This document shows positions 4,788 through 7,644 of a stretch of DNA of 7,644 bases, piece by piece. The notes below the pieces were generated by a model. The model was not told where the DNA came from and did no database searches. It saw nothing but the letters and a program-made list of their open reading frames with translations. Source of the stretch: an uncultured Actinomycetes bacterium (GTDB taxonomy: Bacteria; Actinomycetota; Actinomycetes; Nanopelagicales; Nanopelagicaceae); assembly GCA_903842855.1 (NCBI GenBank), contig CAIMNT010000203.1, positions 1 to 7,644 on the forward strand, read 5' to 3'. The position numbers and the translations under genes are program-made. Positions within the stretch are counted from its first letter, which is position 1, and each line of letters opens with the position of its first letter.

Positions 4788-6086
4788 CTACTTCTTCAAA
4801 CTATTCGTCTTTCCGGAATCAAGTGCAACCAAACCGGCAAGTATCGAAATCGCCTGCGCGATCTCTCCATTTTCCGCAACCTTTAGATCGGGAGTAATCC
4901 CAACTTGATCGATGGCGCGTCCAGAAGGAAGGTGATATTGACCAACCGTGATCTCCAACTGAGAACTATCGCTCAAAGAGCTAATCTCTTGAACAGTTCC
5001 CTTCCCATAACTTTGATCACCAATGATGACTGCTCGATTTCGGTCTTGGAGCGCCCCTGCTATAACTTCTGCCGAGCTCGCTGTAGCGCCATTTATCAGA
5101 ACAACCATCGGGGCGGTATCTGGAGAGGTATTTGTGGAGTTCATTACCTCTGGAACTCCATCCTTCCGACTATATGAAACCACTGCTCCTGGGCTAAGAA
5201 ATTGAGAAGCGAGTGCGACCGCTTCGCTCAATACTCCCCCAGGGTTATCTCGAAGATCCAAGATGATTCCTCGACTATGCGGGTACTTTGCAAGTGCGGT
5301 GGCGACATCGGAAGAAGAGTGAAGCGAGATGGCAGAGACCTGAATGTATAAAGTCTTAGGTGCAACTTGTGAAGCTAGAACATCCCCTGTCAAAAGAGCT
5401 GCGCGCTTTACATTGAGATTGATTGCAGAGCCCTTCCGCTGTAAACCGAGGGCGACTTTAGTATTTGGGTTCCCTCGTAAGGCGGCAATGGCATCGGCCA
5501 CCGTCGCAGAAGCCACGTAAGTACCGTCGACGCTCACGAGTTGGTCTAAAACTTTGATGCCGGCATGCGCAGCAGGTGATTTCGGTTGAACGCTTGAGAT
5601 CTCTAACTGGTTAGCAGGGGTGCGGCGAAGCCAGATCCCAATACCTGAATATCTACCCTCAAGTGTTGCATCGAAAGCACTGGCGGTCGTAGGTGGAAAG
5701 TAATTCGACCAACGATCTTTTGTCGCCTTGAGTACAGCCTCTATTGCAGCACGTTGCAAGAGAATCTCAGTAGGAGAATGAGGATCACCACTAGAGATGC
5801 GTTCAATCGCTTGGTCCACGAGTGAAGGTGGATGTTGATTCTCACTCACAAGATATCCGATTGCATAAGCAGAAGTTGAAAATATCAACACGACGCTCAA
5901 GAGCGATGCAACCCGTACCAGCGAAACCTTGCCCAGAGTTGGACCAGGAAGTTCACTCGAAGAATCTCGATTCACCTTTTTAGGACTTGCTTGGTTCGCG
6001 AGGCCTGGTTGGTTCTCTGTAGCTAGTTGGTTCAACTTTTTAGTGGCACCAGCCTGCTCATCTTCACTCAAATCTTTTGATGACAT
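4788..6086 (-). CDS. Membrane-anchored S41 (CtpA/Tsp-type) serine protease with PDZ domain
   Basis: This carboxy-terminal processing protease cleaves extracytoplasmic proteins from or near their C-termini. The 432 residues comprise a hydrophilic cytosolic N-terminus (1-52), one membrane segment at about 56-80 (VASLLSVVLIFSTSAYAIGYLV), a helical linker, a PDZ domain at about 143-228 (YSGIGIWL, SPAAHAGIKVLDQLVSVDG) and the S41 core at about 230-400. The catalytic dyad is read as S337 (in NGATASSAE) and K362 (in YGKGTVQ), 25 residues apart as in characterised members, with Q366 as the likely third residue. RDNPGG at 279-284 is also typical. The frame starts 18 nt after the ftsX stop, so co-transcription with ftsEX is likely, yet no good ribosome binding site precedes the ATG. 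The N-terminal tail rich in Gln, Asn and Lys has no recognised function. The exact name (ctpA, ctpB or prc) cannot be fixed. Confidence 0.93.
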   Translation of the reverse strand: MSSKDLSEDEQAGATKKLNQLATENQPGLANQASPKKVNRDSSSELPGPTLGKVSLVRVASLLSVVLIFSTSAYAIGYLVSENQHPPSLVDQAIERISSGDPHSPTEILLQRAAIEAVLKATKDRWSNYFPPTTASAFDATLEGRYSGIGIWLRRTPANQLEISSVQPKSPAAHAGIKVLDQLVSVDGTYVASATVADAIAALRGNPNTKVALGLQRKGSAINLNVKRAALLTGDVLASQVAPKTLYIQVSAISLHSSSDVATALAKYPHSRGIILDLRDNPGGVLSEAVALASQFLSPGAVVSYSRKDGVPEVMNSTNTSPDTAPMVVLINGATASSAEVIAGALQDRNRAVIIGDQSYGKGTVQEISSLSDSSQLEITVGQYHLPSGRAIDQVGITPDLKVAENGEIAQAISILAGLVALDSGKTNSLKK

Positions 6087-6104
6087 ATAAAGAACTTTTA
6101 GTAA

Positions 6105-7007
6105 CTAAACCTTGAGATATTTTCGAAGTGTCAGTACCGAAGCAATAGCCGAGACCAAAAGTCCCACGAGTAATAAGCCTCCTGAGGCTACCCACACATC
6201 TGTCCAGCGGAAGAAGCGGGTGAAGGAGAGCAAGGGTGCAACTTTGGCATCTACCAAAGTCTTAAAACCAGCCAATAGCCCCGTTGAAACCGCCCAACCC
6301 AGCAGTGCGGAGAAGAGACCCTCCAACAAGAAAGGTAGTTGAATTGAGAATGAAGAAGCTCCAACGAGTTTCATAACGCCCGTTTCGCGGCGCCGGCTAA
6401 AAGCGGCCAAACGCAAGGTATTACTGATTAATAGCGCCGCTGTCAGTACGCTGACAATTCCAATGAGTAGTGCACCATCACGGAGAACGCCGAGTAACTT
6501 AAAGAATTTATCTAAAATTTGTCTCTGATCCTGGACGGTATCTACTCCAGGGCGACCAGCGAATGCGCTTTGGATAACGTTAAACTGAGTTGGGTCTTTT
6601 AATTTGACCCTAAAACTCTCTGGTAGTTGATCGGGGGTCACATTCTGAGCGATGGCAGAACCTTTGAATTGCTCCTGAAAATGTTGATATGCCTGAGCTT
6701 GCGATTCATAATAAACAGTTTGAACAACTGGTAGCGACTTTAAGTCGCTCTGAATGGCGGCACGCTGAGTGGATGTAATCGGCCCACCCGAACAGGATGC
6801 TGATTGTGACAAAGAGCCGCAGAGAAATACTGAGACCTCAATCTTGTCATACCAATAATCTTTCATAACTCGAACCTGCGAGTTAGCGAGGAATCCAACG
6901 CCGAGTAAGGTAAGTGAGATCGCGACTGTGATCACCACAGCAAAGGTCATTGTGAGATTTCTACGCAGCCCAATGCGGACCTCACTAAATACAAAACCTG
7001 CGCGCAT
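6105..7007 (-). CDS. ftsX: Cell division protein FtsX
   Basis: FtsX is the membrane partner of the ATPase FtsE. The complex couples ATP hydrolysis at the divisome to activation of peptidoglycan hydrolases outside the cell (known of the family). The 300 residues show the expected topology: a cytosolic N-terminus MRAGFVFSEVRIGLRRNLTMT, first membrane helix about 21-43, an extracytoplasmic domain about 44-172, then three helices at about 174-198, 222-249 and 270-293. SRRRETGVMKLVGAS (205-218) is the conserved cytosolic loop that contacts FtsE. The extracytoplasmic domain carries two cysteines, C63 and C72, close enough for a disulfide. A purine-rich AGGGGAAAGG precedes the ATG. The spacer to ftsE is 73 nt, longer than the tight coupling usual for this pair. 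Confidence 0.96.
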   Translation of the reverse strand: MRAGFVFSEVRIGLRRNLTMTFAVVITVAISLTLLGVGFLANSQVRVMKDYWYDKIEVSVFLCGSLSQSASCSGGPITSTQRAAIQSDLKSLPVVQTVYYESQAQAYQHFQEQFKGSAIAQNVTPDQLPESFRVKLKDPTQFNVIQSAFAGRPGVDTVQDQRQILDKFFKLLGVLRDGALLIGIVSVLTAALLISNTLRLAAFSRRRETGVMKLVGASSFSIQLPFLLEGLFSALLGWAVSTGLLAGFKTLVDAKVAPLLSFTRFFRWTDVWVASGGLLLVGLLVSAIASVLTLRKYLKV

Positions 7008-7029
7008 TTTGACCTTTCCCCTGCATTAA

Positions 7030-7051
7030 AGTAACTCGATTACAAGTTACT
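7030..7051 (-). other. Hairpin in the ftsE-ftsX spacer
   Basis: AGTAACT (7030-7036) and AGTTACT (7045-7051) are exact reverse complements around an eight-base loop. It sits between the ftsE stop and the ftsX ribosome binding site and ends 22 nt before the ftsX ATG. No T-run follows on the minus strand, so it is more likely a transcript-stabilising or translation-modulating stem than a terminator. Confidence 0.45.
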
Positions 7052-7079
7052 CACTATCTTTACTTCACTATCTGTACTT
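7052..7079. repeat. 14-bp tandem duplication in the ftsE-ftsX spacer
   Basis: CACTATCTTTACTT (7052-7065) is followed directly by CACTATCTGTACTT (7066-7079), identical at 13 of 14 bases. The second copy ends one base from the ftsE stop codon (7083-7081 on the minus strand). It lengthens the spacer between two genes that are normally closely packed. Confidence 0.85.
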
Positions 7080-7080
7080 C

Positions 7081-7644
7081 TTAACCCGTATACCCATAGA
7101 CGCCGCGAACCTGATCTCGAATCACGTGGCCACCTTCGAGTTCAATAACTCTTTTGCGCATCTGATCCACAATTCCTGCATCATGCGTGGCCATCACAAC
7201 CGTGGTTCCATCACGATTAATACGATCCAACAACTTCATGATTCCCACGCTCGTGGCGGGATCGAGGTTACCTGTCGGCTCATCGGCGATAAGAATCATT
7301 GGACGACTCACGTAGGCACGAGCAATAGCTACACGCTGCTGCTCTCCTCCAGAGAGTTCACTTGGCTTGCGATCGCCTTTTTCTTCTAGCCCTACCATCT
7401 CTAAGACTTCAGGGACGTCGCGATTAATTTCCTTCTGGGAGTAGCCCAGCACATGGAGGGTAAAGGCAACATTCTCGCTCACAGTTTTATTTGGCAGGAG
7501 TCGAAAATCCTGGAAAACCGTGCCGACTTGGCGGCGTAGCTCTGGAACTTTGTGATCGGCCAGCGTGCCCAACTCCTTGCCTGCGACGATGATGCTGCCG
7601 CTGGTTGGCTGCTCCTCCCGAAGCACCAAGCGCAGGAAGGTCGA
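7081..7644 (-). CDS. ftsE: Cell division ATP-binding protein FtsE, 5' partial
   Basis: FtsE is the cytosolic ABC ATPase that binds FtsX and powers divisome-linked cell-wall hydrolysis. The frame continues to the right edge of the window, where the last visible residues (S-T-F-L-R-L-V) are the end of the Walker A motif, so about 40 N-terminal residues including the rest of the P-loop lie outside. The visible 187 residues contain the Q-loop VFQDFRLLPNKTVSENV, the ABC signature LSGGEQQR, Walker B MILIADEPTGNLDP and the H-loop ATHD. The LLPNKTVSENV block is typical of FtsE rather than of general transporters, and the adjacent ftsX confirms the call. A TTG at 7629 could pass for a start but lies inside the ATPase fold and is not one. 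All visible ATPase residues are intact. Confidence 0.96.
   Translation of the reverse strand, partial: STFLRLVLREEQPTSGSIIVAGKELGTLADHKVPELRRQVGTVFQDFRLLPNKTVSENVAFTLHVLGYSQKEINRDVPEVLEMVGLEEKGDRKPSELSGGEQQRVAIARAYVSRPMILIADEPTGNLDPATSVGIMKLLDRINRDGTTVVMATHDAGIVDQMRKRVIELEGGHVIRDQVRGVYGYTG

Noticed and set aside
4905..5205. Plus-strand ORFs opposite the S41 protease gene
   Set aside because: They overlap conserved catalytic-domain codons of the protease on the other strand and show no family features.
7627..7629. TTG as the start of ftsE
   Set aside because: It lies after Walker A residues that are still in frame at the window edge, so the gene is simply truncated by the window.

Overview
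The window looks like an actinobacterial (Actinomycetota) chromosome segment of moderate GC. Three things point there. The ftsE-ftsX-(S41 protease)-smpB-ssrA order is one I recall from actinobacteria. The FtsX resembles the mycobacterial type. A DUF222/HNH protein of the '13E12 repeat' kind is present. A planktonic, lower-GC lineage is possible, but this is inference; the intergenic regions here are long for a streamlined genome.

Layout. The left third is on the plus strand: a 5'-truncated DUF222/HNH nuclease-like gene with an in-frame 12-bp tandem repeat (2-1453), mscL (1537-1920), a leader region with hairpins and a possible 15-codon leader ORF (1921-2109), and a zinc-dependent medium-chain alcohol dehydrogenase (2110-3165). 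A strong bidirectional terminator (3271-3313) separates these from the minus-strand block. Read from the right edge leftwards, that block is ftsE (7644-7081, 5' end cut by the window inside Walker A), ftsX (7007-6105), a membrane-anchored S41/CtpA protease (6086-4788), smpB (4479-4003) and the tmRNA gene ssrA (3681-3316).

Function. FtsE and FtsX form the divisome ABC-type complex that transmits ATP hydrolysis to extracytoplasmic cell-wall hydrolases. The S41 protease starts 18 nt after ftsX. SmpB and tmRNA together rescue stalled ribosomes and add a degradation tag, read here as GKTISASTTAADFSLAA. Tsp/Prc-type S41 proteases are known to read such LAA tails on exported proteins, so tag maker and possible tag reader sit side by side. 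MscL is the emergency osmotic valve and the dehydrogenase is a metabolic enzyme of unknown substrate.

No CRISPR array, insertion sequence, prophage or clear new multi-gene system is visible. The most unusual material is non-coding: a 160-bp repeat- and stem-rich region between smpB and ssrA, 18-bp tandem repeats upstream of smpB, and the leader of the dehydrogenase gene.
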